NCBI GenBank assembly: GCA_039919885.1
Contig: JBDSEV010000043.1
Coordinates: 1 to 64,000 of the forward strand
Length of the DNA: 64,000 bases
Origin: JACMLD01 sp039919885
GTDB lineage: Bacteria > Bacteroidota > Bacteroidia > Chitinophagales > Chitinophagaceae
Direction of reading: 5' to 3'
How positions within the stretch are numbered: position 1 is the stretch's first letter; each line of letters begins with the position of its first letter. The notes under the pieces were generated by a model, which was not told the DNA's origin, did no database searches, and saw only the letters and a list, made by a program, of their open reading frames with translations. This document shows positions 1 to 8,668 of this stretch, one piece after another. Position numbers and translations under genes: made by a program.

Positions 1-1
1 G

Positions 2-604
2 GAAAAAGAAAGGGCAGAAATAGGCAAAGAATTGCATGATAATGTAAACCAGATTTTATCAACTGCTAAACTTTACCTCGAACTCGCAAAAACAGACACC
101 AAACAAAAAGATGCACTTATTAAAAGAAGTGCCGACAGTATTTTTACTGCTATTAATGAAATACGACATATTTCAAAAGCGTTGGTGCCACCCAGTGTGA
201 AAGACCTGGGTTTGATTGAATCTGTAAATGACCTGGTGGAATCATTGCGCATGACCACGCGGTTGCAGGTGCAGTTCACCTATAGCGGCGATTTCGACAA
301 TCTCATTAACGACAAACAGAAACTGATGTTGTTCCGTATTATGCAGGAGCAGGTAAGCAATGTGTTGAAACACGCAGCAGCGTCCACCATTAATATTGAT
401 TTAAAACTGAACGGAAAACTTATTAACCTTTCAATTGTTGACAACGGGAAAGGGTTTGAACTGGAAAAAGTAAAATTCAAAAAAGGCGTAGGCCTTTCAA
501 ATATAGAGAGCAGGGCACATCTTTTTGATGGCGAAGTAGACATTATTACTGCACCCGGAAAAGGATGCAGGCTTTTTATTAAGGTACCAATTCATAACAA
601 TTAA
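2..604 (+). CDS. Sensor histidine kinase, HisKA_3/NarX type (5' truncated by window edge)
   Basis: The reading frame is open to the left edge, so the sensing region lies outside the window. What remains is the kinase core. It starts with the dimerisation/phosphoacceptor motif ELHDNVNQ, whose His codon is at 35-37. A HATPase_c domain follows, with an N-box-like stretch (QEQVSNVLKHA), a G1 box (VDNGKGFE) and a G2 box (GVGLSNIESRA). It should autophosphorylate on that His and pass the phosphate to the response regulator 10 bp downstream, which is of the matching NarL/FixJ class. A start could be read at the TTG at 32, but the conserved residues before it (EKERAEIGKE) show that this is internal. 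Family is sure; the signal sensed is unknown. Confidence 0.93.
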   Translation, partial: EKERAEIGKELHDNVNQILSTAKLYLELAKTDTKQKDALIKRSADSIFTAINEIRHISKALVPPSVKDLGLIESVNDLVESLRMTTRLQVQFTYSGDFDNLINDKQKLMLFRIMQEQVSNVLKHAAASTINIDLKLNGKLINLSIVDNGKGFELEKVKFKKGVGLSNIESRAHLFDGEVDIITAPGKGCRLFIKVPIHNN

Positions 605-614
605 ATTACGGAGT

Positions 615-1256
615 ATGGGAAAGATTACTATTTTGATTGCGGACGATCACAAGCTTATCCGTGAAACATGGACGTATATTCTTAACAGCGACGAGCGTTT
701 TGAAGTAGTGGCGGAATGTGGCGATGCAGAGCAAGCGGTAGAACTGGCGAAAGAGCTAACGCCCGACATAGTCCTGATGGACATTAACATGGCTCCTTTT
801 AACGGCTTTGAAGCCACGGAGAAAATCCGTAAAGCATCTCCTGATTCCAAGGTAATTGGTGTTTCGATGCATTCCCAACCGGCTTATGCAAAAAAGATGT
901 TGCAGGTCGGCGCAAGAGGCTATGTAACTAAAAATTCTTCCAAAGAAGAAATGTTCAATGCCATAACAGAAGTATACAGGGGCAATAAATATGTATGTGA
1001 CGAGATCAAAACAATCATTTCTGACCAGTTGCTGGATGATAACCAGGATACGCCCAGCATCAATTCACTCACGGAAAGGGAAATGCAGATCATTCATCAT
1101 ATCCGCGAAGGTCATTCCTCCAAAGAAATTGCCAGTCAACTGGACATTTCACTTAAAACAGTGGAAGTGCACCGGCACAACATTCTTAAAAAATTGAAAC
1201 TTAAAAATTCTGCATCGCTGGTCAACTTCATCAACAGTTCGGCTGGTTACGTTTAA
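615..1256 (+). CDS. Two-component response regulator, NarL/FixJ (LuxR HTH) family
   Basis: This 213-residue protein has an N-terminal receiver domain with the acidic pair D10/D11, phosphoacceptor D56 (VLMDINM) and the conserved K106 (YVTKNSS). A LuxR-type helix-turn-helix follows at about residues 147-207 (LTEREMQII, SSKEIASQLDISLKTVEVHR). It starts 10 bp after the kinase stop codon and is almost surely its cognate partner in one operon. Length and domain order are standard for the family. It is expected to bind DNA when phosphorylated; the target genes cannot be read from the window. Confidence 0.95.
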   Translation: MGKITILIADDHKLIRETWTYILNSDERFEVVAECGDAEQAVELAKELTPDIVLMDINMAPFNGFEATEKIRKASPDSKVIGVSMHSQPAYAKKMLQVGARGYVTKNSSKEEMFNAITEVYRGNKYVCDEIKTIISDQLLDDNQDTPSINSLTEREMQIIHHIREGHSSKEIASQLDISLKTVEVHRHNILKKLKLKNSASLVNFINSSAGYV

Positions 1257-1434
1257 TAAAATTTGCTGCACCATGAAGCAAGGTTTTTAACGTTATCTGC
1301 ATTAGCCGGGTAGTGAATAGCTAGTGGGTTGTATATAAAAGCTTTACAAAGCTTCCCGTGCAGGCGGGCCGGGTTTATTTTGAAAAACAGTTGCTTGCCT
1401 TTATTTAAAGGTTTTTTATCTCGTAAACTCGGCT

Positions 1435-1442
1435 TACTTTTG
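1435..1442 (+). promoter_or_regulatory. Candidate -7 promoter element of the PurF-like gene
   Basis: TACTTTTG fits the Bacteroidota -7 consensus TAnnTTTG and lies 16 bp before the ATG at 1459. A T-rich stretch about 20 bp upstream could serve as a weak -33 element. This is a pattern match only. Confidence 0.5.
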
Positions 1443-1458
1443 CGCCTCATTTCCTACC

Positions 1459-3306
1459 ATGAGTGATGCTATTCAACATGAATGTGGCCTGGCCCTCATT
1501 CGTTTACGTAAATCTCTTCCATATTATCAGCAAAAATATGGCACTGTTTTGTACGGCCTCAACAAGCTGTACCTGCTGATGGAAAAGCAGCACAACCGCG
1601 GCCAGGATGGCGCCGGGATTGCGTCTGTAAAGCTGAATGTTGAACCGGGTTATCCTTTTCTACAACGCCTCAGAAGTGTGGCGCCGCAGCCAATAGCAGA
1701 TTTATTCAGGCAAGTGTCTGAAGAAATAGCCGATCTGGAAAAGTATCAGCCAGATATTAAAAAACACCCCGGCCTGTTGAAAGGGCATGTACGATTCCTT
1801 GGCGAGTTGCTGCTGGGTCATTTGAGATACGGCACGCAGGGAAAAAATAACGCAGATTTCTGTCATCCTTTCATAAAAAGAAATACCATTCCGGTACGCA
1901 ACCTGGCCCTCGCCGGGAATTTTAATTTAGTGAACACAGAAGAACTGTTTTCGCTGATTAATATTGACCCGGGTGAGTTTCAGCGCCAGAGTGATTTGGC
2001 CGCCATGATGGAAGTGGTTCATCACTTTATGGTAAAAGAGGACGAAGCAGACCCCGGTCACCTGGACATCGTGAATGTGCTGAAAAAAGCGACCAAACTG
2101 TTTGACGGCGGTTACCACATCGGCGGATTAATTGGCAATGGAGATGCTTTTGTGATGCGCGATGAACATGGAATCAGGCCTTCTTATTATTATATCAGTG
2201 AAGACATGATTGTGGCCGCTTCTGAAAGAGCCGCTATACGGACCACCTTTAACGTGGGTGAGAACGAAGTGAAAGAGCTGATGCCCGGGCAGGCGCTCAT
2301 TATTCGGGCCAACGGCGATTACAGCATCGAACAGATACTGGCACCTAAAGAAAGAAGGGCCTGTAGCTTTGAACGCATCTACTTTTCACGCGGCAACGAT
2401 GAAAAAATTTACCGGGAAAGAAATGCACTGGGATACAACCTGAGTGATGCAGTATTGAATTCCATTAACCATGATTTAAAAAATACTATTTTTTCTTTTA
2501 TACCGAACACTGCGGAAGTGGCTTTTTACGGCTTGCAGAAGGGCATGGAAGATTATATGAATAAGGTGAAGGTGCAGCGGATATTATCATGGGGCAAGAA
2601 TTATGATGATGAGAAGCTGTCCGAGATGATCAACCGGCGCATACGCATCGAAAAAATTGCTATAAAAGATGTAAAAATGCGCACTTTTATTACGGAAGAT
2701 GCTAACCGTAATGAAATGGTACAGCACGTTTATGACATTACGTATGGCACCCTGCGCAAAGATGAAGATACCCTTGTGGTAATTGACGACTCAATTGTAA
2801 GGGGTACGACGCTGAAAGAAAGCATTGTACGCATGCTCTCCCGGCTGCGGCCCAAAAAAATAATCATTGTTTCTTCTGCGCCGCAGATTCGCTACCCGGA
2901 TTGCTATGGCATAGACATGAGTAAGCTGGGCGACTTTATCGCCTTTCGCGCAGCAATGGAACTGCTCAAAGAACACGATAAAGAAGACCTGTTGCAGGAG
3001 CTGTACGACCGTTGCCTGGAGCTGTCACGCACCGGACAGTTGCATACTGAAAATGTAGTGCGCCAGATTTACAAACCTTTTACGACGGAGGAGATTTCCA
3101 ACAAGATTGCACAGCTTATTACACCGGAAGGACTTGAAATTCCGGTGCAGGTTATCTACCAGACCATAGAATCACTGCACAACGCCTGCCCCACCAATAC
3201 CGGGGATTGGTATTTCACCGGCAATTATCCAACGCCGGGAGGTAACCGCGTAGTAAACAAGGCTTTTATCAATTATGTAGAAAAGAAAAATGTAAGGGGA
3301 TATTAA
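1459..3306 (+). CDS. Amidophosphoribosyltransferase (PurF-like), long form
   Basis: This is a class II glutamine amidotransferase fused to a phosphoribosyltransferase domain. The expected reaction is transfer of glutamine ammonia to PRPP to give phosphoribosylamine, the first step of purine synthesis. Cys9 (ECGLALIR) would become the N-terminal nucleophile after removal of a short propeptide, and KQHNRGQDGAG is the usual glutaminase motif. The PRPP-binding motif VVIDDSIVRGTT is at residues 440-451. At 615 residues it is longer than classical PurF (about 470-510), with extra sequence between the glutaminase active site and the PRPP motif and at the C-terminus. Many Bacteroidota carry such a long form, sometimes beside a normal PurF, so I leave the symbol empty. 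The gene stands alone, with about 200 bp upstream. Confidence 0.85.
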   Translation: MSDAIQHECGLALIRLRKSLPYYQQKYGTVLYGLNKLYLLMEKQHNRGQDGAGIASVKLNVEPGYPFLQRLRSVAPQPIADLFRQVSEEIADLEKYQPDIKKHPGLLKGHVRFLGELLLGHLRYGTQGKNNADFCHPFIKRNTIPVRNLALAGNFNLVNTEELFSLINIDPGEFQRQSDLAAMMEVVHHFMVKEDEADPGHLDIVNVLKKATKLFDGGYHIGGLIGNGDAFVMRDEHGIRPSYYYISEDMIVAASERAAIRTTFNVGENEVKELMPGQALIIRANGDYSIEQILAPKERRACSFERIYFSRGNDEKIYRERNALGYNLSDAVLNSINHDLKNTIFSFIPNTAEVAFYGLQKGMEDYMNKVKVQRILSWGKNYDDEKLSEMINRRIRIEKIAIKDVKMRTFITEDANRNEMVQHVYDITYGTLRKDEDTLVVIDDSIVRGTTLKESIVRMLSRLRPKKIIIVSSAPQIRYPDCYGIDMSKLGDFIAFRAAMELLKEHDKEDLLQELYDRCLELSRTGQLHTENVVRQIYKPFTTEEISNKIAQLITPEGLEIPVQVIYQTIESLHNACPTNTGDWYFTGNYPTPGGNRVVNKAFINYVEKKNVRGY

Positions 3307-3476
3307 TTTAAAATTTGTGTGCGCAGCTGTCCCGATTTGGGAATTTATATGTAAATTCGCAGACCGTTTTTAAACTAATTTTCCTTTTGCGAAAACCACT
3401 ATAAAACAGGCCTGTTTTTAATTTCAAAAAATGCGGTAATTCAATGTGAGAAAATGATAATGCTATATTTTCACAT

Positions 3477-3974
3477 ATGAAAACGCTTTTACTGGTACGT
3501 CATGCAAAAAGCAGCTGGGATAATGCCAGCGTAGCTGATTTTGATCGTCCCCTGAATGCCCGTGGGCAAAAAAACGCGGATGAAATGGCAAGTCGCCTTT
3601 TATTACGCGTACCTGCTATTGACGCATTTATTTCCAGTCCCGCAAAACGCGCAAAAGCCACTGCCCTGCAATTTGCTGCCGCCTACAATTACAGTACGGA
3701 TGAGATTATTTTTGAAAAAGGTTTATACCTCGCACCGGCATCGTTTTTTTCTAATTTAATCGCCGGCATCGATAATAATTTTAACAGCATTGCTATTTTT
3801 TCTCATAATCCTGGTATTACTGACTTTGCCAATTCGCTTGCTACTGCGGTTACGACAGACAATATTCCCACCTGTGGCATATTTGCCGTGAAGGCGGAGG
3901 TTGACAACTGGGGCGAATTTGCGAATACTGCCAGGGATTTGTTGTTCTACGACTATCCAAAATTACAGGAATGA
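3477..3974 (+). CDS. sixA: SixA-type phosphohistidine phosphatase (histidine phosphatase family)
   Basis: This 165-residue protein opens with the histidine phosphatase signature LLLVRHAKSS, with catalytic His9 after Arg8. A second conserved region, FSHNPGITDFANSL at about residues 105-118, supplies the other active-site His. The short length without a lid domain matches SixA, which removes phosphate from phosphohistidine on signalling proteins. It may instead act on a small metabolite, as some members do. A TATATTTT sequence 10-20 bp before the ATG resembles the local -7 element. The next gene is convergent. Confidence 0.85.
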   Translation: MKTLLLVRHAKSSWDNASVADFDRPLNARGQKNADEMASRLLLRVPAIDAFISSPAKRAKATALQFAAAYNYSTDEIIFEKGLYLAPASFFSNLIAGIDNNFNSIAIFSHNPGITDFANSLATAVTTDNIPTCGIFAVKAEVDNWGEFANTARDLLFYDYPKLQE

Positions 3975-4084
3975 TTTTTACTGCTGGGTTGTTCGGCTGC
4001 AGTTAATAAAGCAATTGTTCAACGCCAGAAAGTGGAACGCCAGGATGTATTAAATTCTTTGCCGCCACATAACTATTTAACCAG

Positions 4085-5161
4085 CTATTGGCGCACATTC
4101 AGCCGCGTTATTAATAGCGCAATGGCATCGTCCAGCAACCCGCCTTCTTTTAGTACGGAAAGATCCGCCACCTGCAAGCCGCGGGCCTGTTCAATCAAAT
4201 GCGGTAACACGAATGTATCCTGTGAAGCGGTGACAGCATGGCCTTGCTGCGCCAGCCATTCCGCGAGATATTCCTGTTCGGCCTGGCCCGGTGTTGGGAT
4301 CAGGATGCACTTTTTACCTAATGGCAATACATCCATGAGGGTACTGTAACCAGACCGGCATATGATAATCGCTGCTTCATTGATGGCTTGTTGCAACTGC
4401 GCCGCGGAGAGGTGGTTGAAGACGCTAATATTTTCAGGTACCATAAGTGCATCGGCAGCGCCTGGCAATCCTCTTACCAGTACAATGCGGTAATTTAAAT
4501 TTATCAGCTGTGCCAGTATAATTTTTTCTACAATACTTCGCTGAGGCGCTGGTCCTGACAGCAACACAAGCAGTTGACTGCTCAGCGGTATTGATATTTT
4601 TTTAATCCGGGATAGTACGCCAATATACAGCAGTTGAGTACTGGGTTTAGCCAACGGATGCGACAACTGACCCGCGAGGGAAATAGCGCCGGGCGCGTCT
4701 GGCACCCAGCAATAATTGAATTTTTTTATAAAATGATAATTGATACGCTGCACCATCGCATCCACCATTGTACTCAGCGACGTCTTTATTAAAAGCTGGT
4801 GTGTAATAAAAACAGAAATAATATTCCGGTGATACAGTCCGAATCGATTATCTGAGATAACAATATCTAAGTGTTTACTTTTACAATATTTTCGCAACCA
4901 CTTGTTTTCCATATTGATTGCTATCAATAATTTGGGGACTTGTAAAATAATTTTCAAAATTGTGCGCCACTTTGATGCGCCAAATTTTATCCGGTAGCCC
5001 GGCAGGTCAACCATTTCCAAGTCCGGAAACTCCGATTGCAATAGTATTTTCTGATCCCCCTCCGCGGCTATAATGACTTTAAAACCAGTATTTAAGAGTT
5101 TTTCGATCACCGGTACACACCTGGTGGCATGGCCCAGCCCCCAGTCGAGCGGTGCGATCAA
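4085..5161 (-). CDS. Glycosyltransferase of the MurG-like GT-B/GT28 class
   Basis: The N-terminus APLDWGLGHATRC has the glycine-rich GLGH turn that starts GT-B enzymes of the MurG and MGDG-synthase class. Near residues 290-330, ICRSGYSTLMDVLPLGKKC followed by PTPGQAEQEY is the nucleotide-sugar binding region of GT28 C-terminal domains. The acceptor is unknown; a cell-envelope lipid is likely. The start is unusual. No ATG or GTG lies between the in-frame stop at 5189-5191 and the conserved N-terminus, so TTG at 5161 is the only standard start. No strong ribosome binding site is visible, which is common in this phylum. Confidence 0.8.
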   Translation of the reverse strand: MIAPLDWGLGHATRCVPVIEKLLNTGFKVIIAAEGDQKILLQSEFPDLEMVDLPGYRIKFGASKWRTILKIILQVPKLLIAINMENKWLRKYCKSKHLDIVISDNRFGLYHRNIISVFITHQLLIKTSLSTMVDAMVQRINYHFIKKFNYCWVPDAPGAISLAGQLSHPLAKPSTQLLYIGVLSRIKKISIPLSSQLLVLLSGPAPQRSIVEKIILAQLINLNYRIVLVRGLPGAADALMVPENISVFNHLSAAQLQQAINEAAIIICRSGYSTLMDVLPLGKKCILIPTPGQAEQEYLAEWLAQQGHAVTASQDTFVLPHLIEQARGLQVADLSVLKEGGLLDDAIALLITRLNVRQ

Positions 5162-5262
5162 TACTGTATATGGAAGCGTATTAATTTGTTAATGTTTTAT
5201 ATTTGAATAAATGGGAAATACTATTTTGTAAGCAAAATAGTTTAATTTAGAAACTCCAAACC

Positions 5263-5397
5263 ATGAAAAATAAAAACAATACTTTATTATTCTTATTATT
5301 GATTATAGCGGTACTGGCGGTAAGCTGTAGTAGTGAGCGCCGGGCCTCTGGAAAGAATTGTGGTTGTGGAATACACAAGGGTTATGTTGGATATTAA
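5263..5397 (+). CDS. Tiny lipoprotein (44 aa) with a Cys/Gly-rich tail
   Basis: A 44-codon frame starts at ATG 5263 and ends in TAA at 5395. It begins with basic and polar residues (MKNKNN), followed by a hydrophobic run of about 14 residues and a lipobox-like LAVSC at residues 18-22. This predicts export and lipidation on the Cys. The mature part is only 22 residues and ends in KNCGCGIHKGYVGY. Thirteen bases separate it from the next frame on the same strand. I do not recognise a named family; the signal peptide is what makes it credible. Confidence 0.6.
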   Translation: MKNKNNTLLFLLLIIAVLAVSCSSERRASGKNCGCGIHKGYVGY

Positions 5398-5410
5398 AAT
5401 CTAATAAGAC

Positions 5411-5659
5411 ATGAAGGCTACTAACAGGGATTTGCTTGTCCTGGTGAAAGATGAATCTATGAACCAGTATCAGATTGAGTTAGAATTAGAAAAACTCAAC
5501 TCATTATTGTTTCAACTTGAAACAGTAGACAGTTTTTGCACAGCGCACGAAGTATTTGACGTTACAAAACACAAGGTGTTGCATAACCGGAAAAAGATAG
5601 TCCAGGTTATACACCAGCCTGAGTTGAAGCCTTTCCAGTTTGTTTGCAATAAGAATTAA
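5411..5659 (+). CDS. Hypothetical protein, 82 aa
   Basis: I do not recognise this protein. It is acidic in its first half (DLLVLVKDESMNQYQIELELEKLNSLL), probably helical, and basic in its second half (KHKVLHNRKKIVQVIHQ). No signal peptide or membrane segment is visible. It starts 13 bp after the stop of the small lipoprotein and is followed by a good intrinsic terminator at 5717-5740, so the two probably form one short transcription unit. Confidence 0.6.
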   Translation: MKATNRDLLVLVKDESMNQYQIELELEKLNSLLFQLETVDSFCTAHEVFDVTKHKVLHNRKKIVQVIHQPELKPFQFVCNKN

Positions 5660-5716
5660 TTGGATTCGTAGTTTTTACCCCTATAATAACGATCACCCTG
5701 CCAGTAAAATATTTGT

Positions 5717-5740
5717 AAAAGCCCCGATAGCGGGGCTTTT
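5717..5740 (+). terminator. Intrinsic terminator after the small lipoprotein pair
   Basis: AGCCCC-GATAG-CGGGGCT is a GC-rich stem with a short loop, flanked by AAA on the left and TTTT on the right. It ends the plus-strand unit at 5263-5659 and also faces the convergent aminotransferase gene, so it may work both ways. Confidence 0.85.
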
Positions 5741-5746
5741 ATTGTT

Positions 5747-7012
5747 TTAAACCAGTTTGCACAAGGCATCCCTGAGTGATTTTATTACCAGTTCTATTTC
5801 GTGTTTTTTACAAGTACCAACACTCAGCCGGTACCAGCTTGAACTAGCGGCCGCTCCAAACGCATAAAACGGTACCACCGCCAGCTTTGCTTCGTCCAGC
5901 AAATAAGCAGTAATGTCAGCCTGTGTGGCGAGCAGCAGTCCGGCCGCCGTGTGCTTGCCGGTAAAGTTGAATTGTACGGTTAGATATATAGCGCCCTGGG
6001 GTGCAATGGCATCTACGTGGAAGCCTTCATTTTTTAATTCCTGCAGTCCGTTATACAAGCCGTTCAGGCGTAACTCGACCTCTTTTTTAAACTGGGTTAA
6101 ATACCGGTCAATATTTTCTTTCTGCGGAAGATAGGCCGCTACGGCTTTCTGCTCGGCCATTGGCGCCCATGATCCCAGGTGCGTCATGATTGCTTTCATC
6201 TTGTCGATGATTGCTACCGGTCCCATCGACCAGCCAACCCTTACTCCTGTAGCAGCGAATACTTTGCTGATAGCATCAATAAAAATAGTGTATGGCCGCA
6301 TGGCCGGGTTAAGCGATACCGGGTTATAATGAACGATTTTTCCGAACGTCAGCAAGGAATACATCTGATCGTACATTACGTATAACTTTTTTTCTGTTGC
6401 GCCGCGCTGGCTATTCTCTGCTACCACCAAATCACAAATAGCTTCCAAATCTGCTTTCGTAAAAGTGGTGCCGGTGGGATTTTGCGGAGAGCACAAAGCC
6501 AGCAGCGTAGCGCCCTTGATATGCGGGCGCAGCTGCGCTACTGTTGGCATAAAATTATTTTCTTTGCCAGCCTCCACCACAATATGTTCGGCACCCACAA
6601 AGTTTGCATAGTGGTTATTGTTCCAGGACGGCACCGCATAAATAACTTTGTCGCCGGCGTCGCATATAGCCCGGAACAAAGAATAAATTAGCGGGCGACC
6701 ACCTCCGGCTACCAGTATTTCTGCCGGACTGTAATCCAATTGCTGGCGGTCTCGCATAAACACGCCAAGGGCCTCGCGCAGGTCAAGGTTGCCTTCTGCA
6801 GCAGGGTAGTTGGTAAAATGTTTCCTGTAGGCATCTACAATTGCGTCTTCCAGTTCTTTTGGGATGGGAAATATCGCAGGGTCAAAATCGCCGACCGTAA
6901 AATTATAGATCTGTTCTCCCTGACGTATCCGGTCCCTGATTTCGCCGCCAAGTTTTACAATTTCGGAGCCGACCAGGGTTTCTGATAGCTGCGAAAGTTT
7001 TAAATGATTCAT
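5747..7012 (-). CDS. Pyridoxal-phosphate aminotransferase, class I/II
   Basis: This 421-residue fold type I aminotransferase has the substrate-binding motif SPQNPTG near residue 178 and the cofactor lysine in DAISKVFAATGVRVGW, Lys250 counted from this start. The family converts an amino acid and a 2-oxoacid; aspartate- or branched-chain-type activity is possible but cannot be told from the sequence. I chose the ATG at 7012. A longer frame from TTG 7060 adds 16 residues that look unlike the family N-terminus. It is transcribed away from the YceI gene. Confidence 0.9.
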   Translation of the reverse strand: MNHLKLSQLSETLVGSEIVKLGGEIRDRIRQGEQIYNFTVGDFDPAIFPIPKELEDAIVDAYRKHFTNYPAAEGNLDLREALGVFMRDRQQLDYSPAEILVAGGGRPLIYSLFRAICDAGDKVIYAVPSWNNNHYANFVGAEHIVVEAGKENNFMPTVAQLRPHIKGATLLALCSPQNPTGTTFTKADLEAICDLVVAENSQRGATEKKLYVMYDQMYSLLTFGKIVHYNPVSLNPAMRPYTIFIDAISKVFAATGVRVGWSMGPVAIIDKMKAIMTHLGSWAPMAEQKAVAAYLPQKENIDRYLTQFKKEVELRLNGLYNGLQELKNEGFHVDAIAPQGAIYLTVQFNFTGKHTAAGLLLATQADITAYLLDEAKLAVVPFYAFGAAASSSWYRLSVGTCKKHEIELVIKSLRDALCKLV

Positions 7013-7184
7013 ATCTGCCAGTGGTTTATGCAAAAATACTGTTAACCGCAGCAGCAGCAAAAGTTATCAGTTTCTCCTTATTTAGCCTTTTACTGTTAAC
7101 AAACCACAAAAATGAAACAGTAATGCGGTATAGAACAAAATTTATCCCTATCTTTATCAAAGTTTAAACATTAAAAATTATTGT

Positions 7185-7835
7185 ATGAAAAAAATCATTT
7201 TATTTTCGGCTGTAGCAGGTGCATTGGTCCTGGGTTCAGCGTTTTCAGTAATTAACAAAGACAGCGCTGCTTCAACGGTCAACAAGGTTCAGCCTTCGGT
7301 TCAGGCACCGGGCAGCTGGGTGCTGGATAAAGCCCACACCAATGTGCGGTTCTCCGTTTCTCACCTGGTTGTATCTGATGTAGACGGCAGTTTCAAATCT
7401 TTTGATGGCAGTATGACCAGCTCAAAACCAGATTTTACGGATGCGGTAATCAATTTTACAGCGGATGTAAATTCCATCAACACCGATAATGAGAACAGGG
7501 ACAAACATTTAAAATCTGATGACTTCTTTAACGCCGCAAAATTTCCGCAGATTAAGTTTGTAAGCAAATCTTTCCAATCGCTGGGCAACAGTAAATATAA
7601 ATTAACCGGCGATCTTACCATCAGGGACATTACCAAACCAGTTTCTTTTGATGTAACCTACGGCGGTACACTTACCTCCGCGGCAATGGGTGGAACGCAT
7701 ATTGGCTTTAAAGCGAAAACAACGATTAACCGGTTCGACTATAATTTAAAATGGAATGCAGCCACAGAAACAGGTGGTGCGATAGTAGGAAAAGAAGTGG
7801 AAATTACACTGAACATTGATCTTAAAAAAGCGTAA
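7185..7835 (+). CDS. YceI-family periplasmic protein
   Basis: This 216-residue protein has a clear signal peptide (MKKIILFSAVAGALVLGSAFS). From about residue 43 on it shows the YceI lipocalin-like domain: SWVLDKAHTNVRFSVSHL, NRDKHLKSDDFFNAAKFPQIKF, and GDLTIRDITKPVSFDV. YceI proteins are eight-stranded barrels that bind a polyisoprenoid or amphiphilic ligand outside the cytoplasm. It appears to be a single-gene unit with a terminator 20 bp after the stop. Confidence 0.92.
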   Translation: MKKIILFSAVAGALVLGSAFSVINKDSAASTVNKVQPSVQAPGSWVLDKAHTNVRFSVSHLVVSDVDGSFKSFDGSMTSSKPDFTDAVINFTADVNSINTDNENRDKHLKSDDFFNAAKFPQIKFVSKSFQSLGNSKYKLTGDLTIRDITKPVSFDVTYGGTLTSAAMGGTHIGFKAKTTINRFDYNLKWNAATETGGAIVGKEVEITLNIDLKKA

Positions 7836-7853
7836 CGCTTATTCTATATAAAT

Positions 7854-7886
7854 AAAAAGCCGCAGCTCATCAGCTGCGGCTTTTTT
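7854..7886. terminator. Bidirectional terminator between yceI-like and msrB
   Basis: A 10-bp stem AGCCGCAGCT / AGCTGCGGCT with loop CATC is flanked by AAAAA on the left and TTTTTT on the right. It sits between convergent genes and can end both transcripts. Confidence 0.9.
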
Positions 7887-7905
7887 AATGCTTTTATTGC
7901 ACCAT

Positions 7906-8484
7906 TTACTGGCCGGTTTTCTTTTCATTGTACTGCTTCTCTGCGTCTTTCGCCTTTTCAAAATCAAGTACTACCCCATTGATGCAATAGCGCAATCCAG
8001 TAGGTGGCGGGCCATCATCAAATACATGTCCTAGGTGAGACTTACACCTGCCGCATTCTACTTCTGTCCGCTTCATACCCATCGTATTATCGGGAATGTA
8101 AATGATGCTGGTTTTGCTGATAGGCTCATAAAAACTGGGCCATCCGCATCCACTTTCAAATTTTGTATCACTCTTAAATAATGCGTTTCCGCAAACGGCA
8201 CAGTAATAAATTCCAATTTCCTTTGACGTTTCAAAGGCGCTCGTCCACGGACGTTCAGTTCCTTTCTGCCGGGCAATATTGTAAACGTCTGCCGGCAAAA
8301 TTTTTCTCCATTCTTCATCACTCATATTCACCGGTTTGGTATCCGTTCTGGAAAAAACCGGATTTGTTCTGTTAGTGGTATCCATGTTGTTTGTTTTTTT
8401 GTTTGAGGCCGACTGCGAATACGTGCATTCTGCAAACACCGCAGGCAGCAAGCATATCAGGGCAAAAATTTTTATCTTTTTCAT
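7906..8484 (-). CDS. msrB: Peptide-methionine (R)-S-oxide reductase, exported
   Basis: MsrB reduces methionine-R-sulfoxide in proteins. The four zinc-binding Cys (C95, C98, C144, C147) are present, as is the catalytic C167 in GLRYCING, with C113 in the SGCGWPSF motif. The first 20 residues form a hydrophobic leader ending at C20 (PAVFAEC), so a lipoprotein or periplasmic location is likely, for repair of oxidised envelope proteins. The domain is complete. It is the only gene in its unit. Confidence 0.95.
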   Translation of the reverse strand: MKKIKIFALICLLPAVFAECTYSQSASNKKTNNMDTTNRTNPVFSRTDTKPVNMSDEEWRKILPADVYNIARQKGTERPWTSAFETSKEIGIYYCAVCGNALFKSDTKFESGCGWPSFYEPISKTSIIYIPDNTMGMKRTEVECGRCKSHLGHVFDDGPPPTGLRYCINGVVLDFEKAKDAEKQYNEKKTGQ

Positions 8485-8632
8485 CCGTTTAATTATATAA
8501 CAAATCTACGTATCAATGGTTTACAGAGATTGTTCGTCTCGGGCCGTTTTGCCCCTTTTAACAATCCTGGAAATTAGTAAATCGCTAAAAAATCAGCCTA
8601 AAATTGTTAAAGGAATTTTAAGGCTGTTCCTT

Positions 8633-8640
8633 TATATTTG
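8633..8640 (+). promoter_or_regulatory. Candidate -7 element of adk
   Basis: TATATTTG matches TAnnTTTG and lies 28 bp before the adk ATG. No good -33 match is seen at the usual spacing. Confidence 0.45.
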
Positions 8641-8668
8641 TTCTTCTCCAAAAGGTTAAGTAGTAATT

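Noticed and set aside
7013..7060. Longer aminotransferase starting at TTG 7060.
   Set aside because: The extra 16 residues are hydrophobic and unlike the family start; an ATG is present at 7012.
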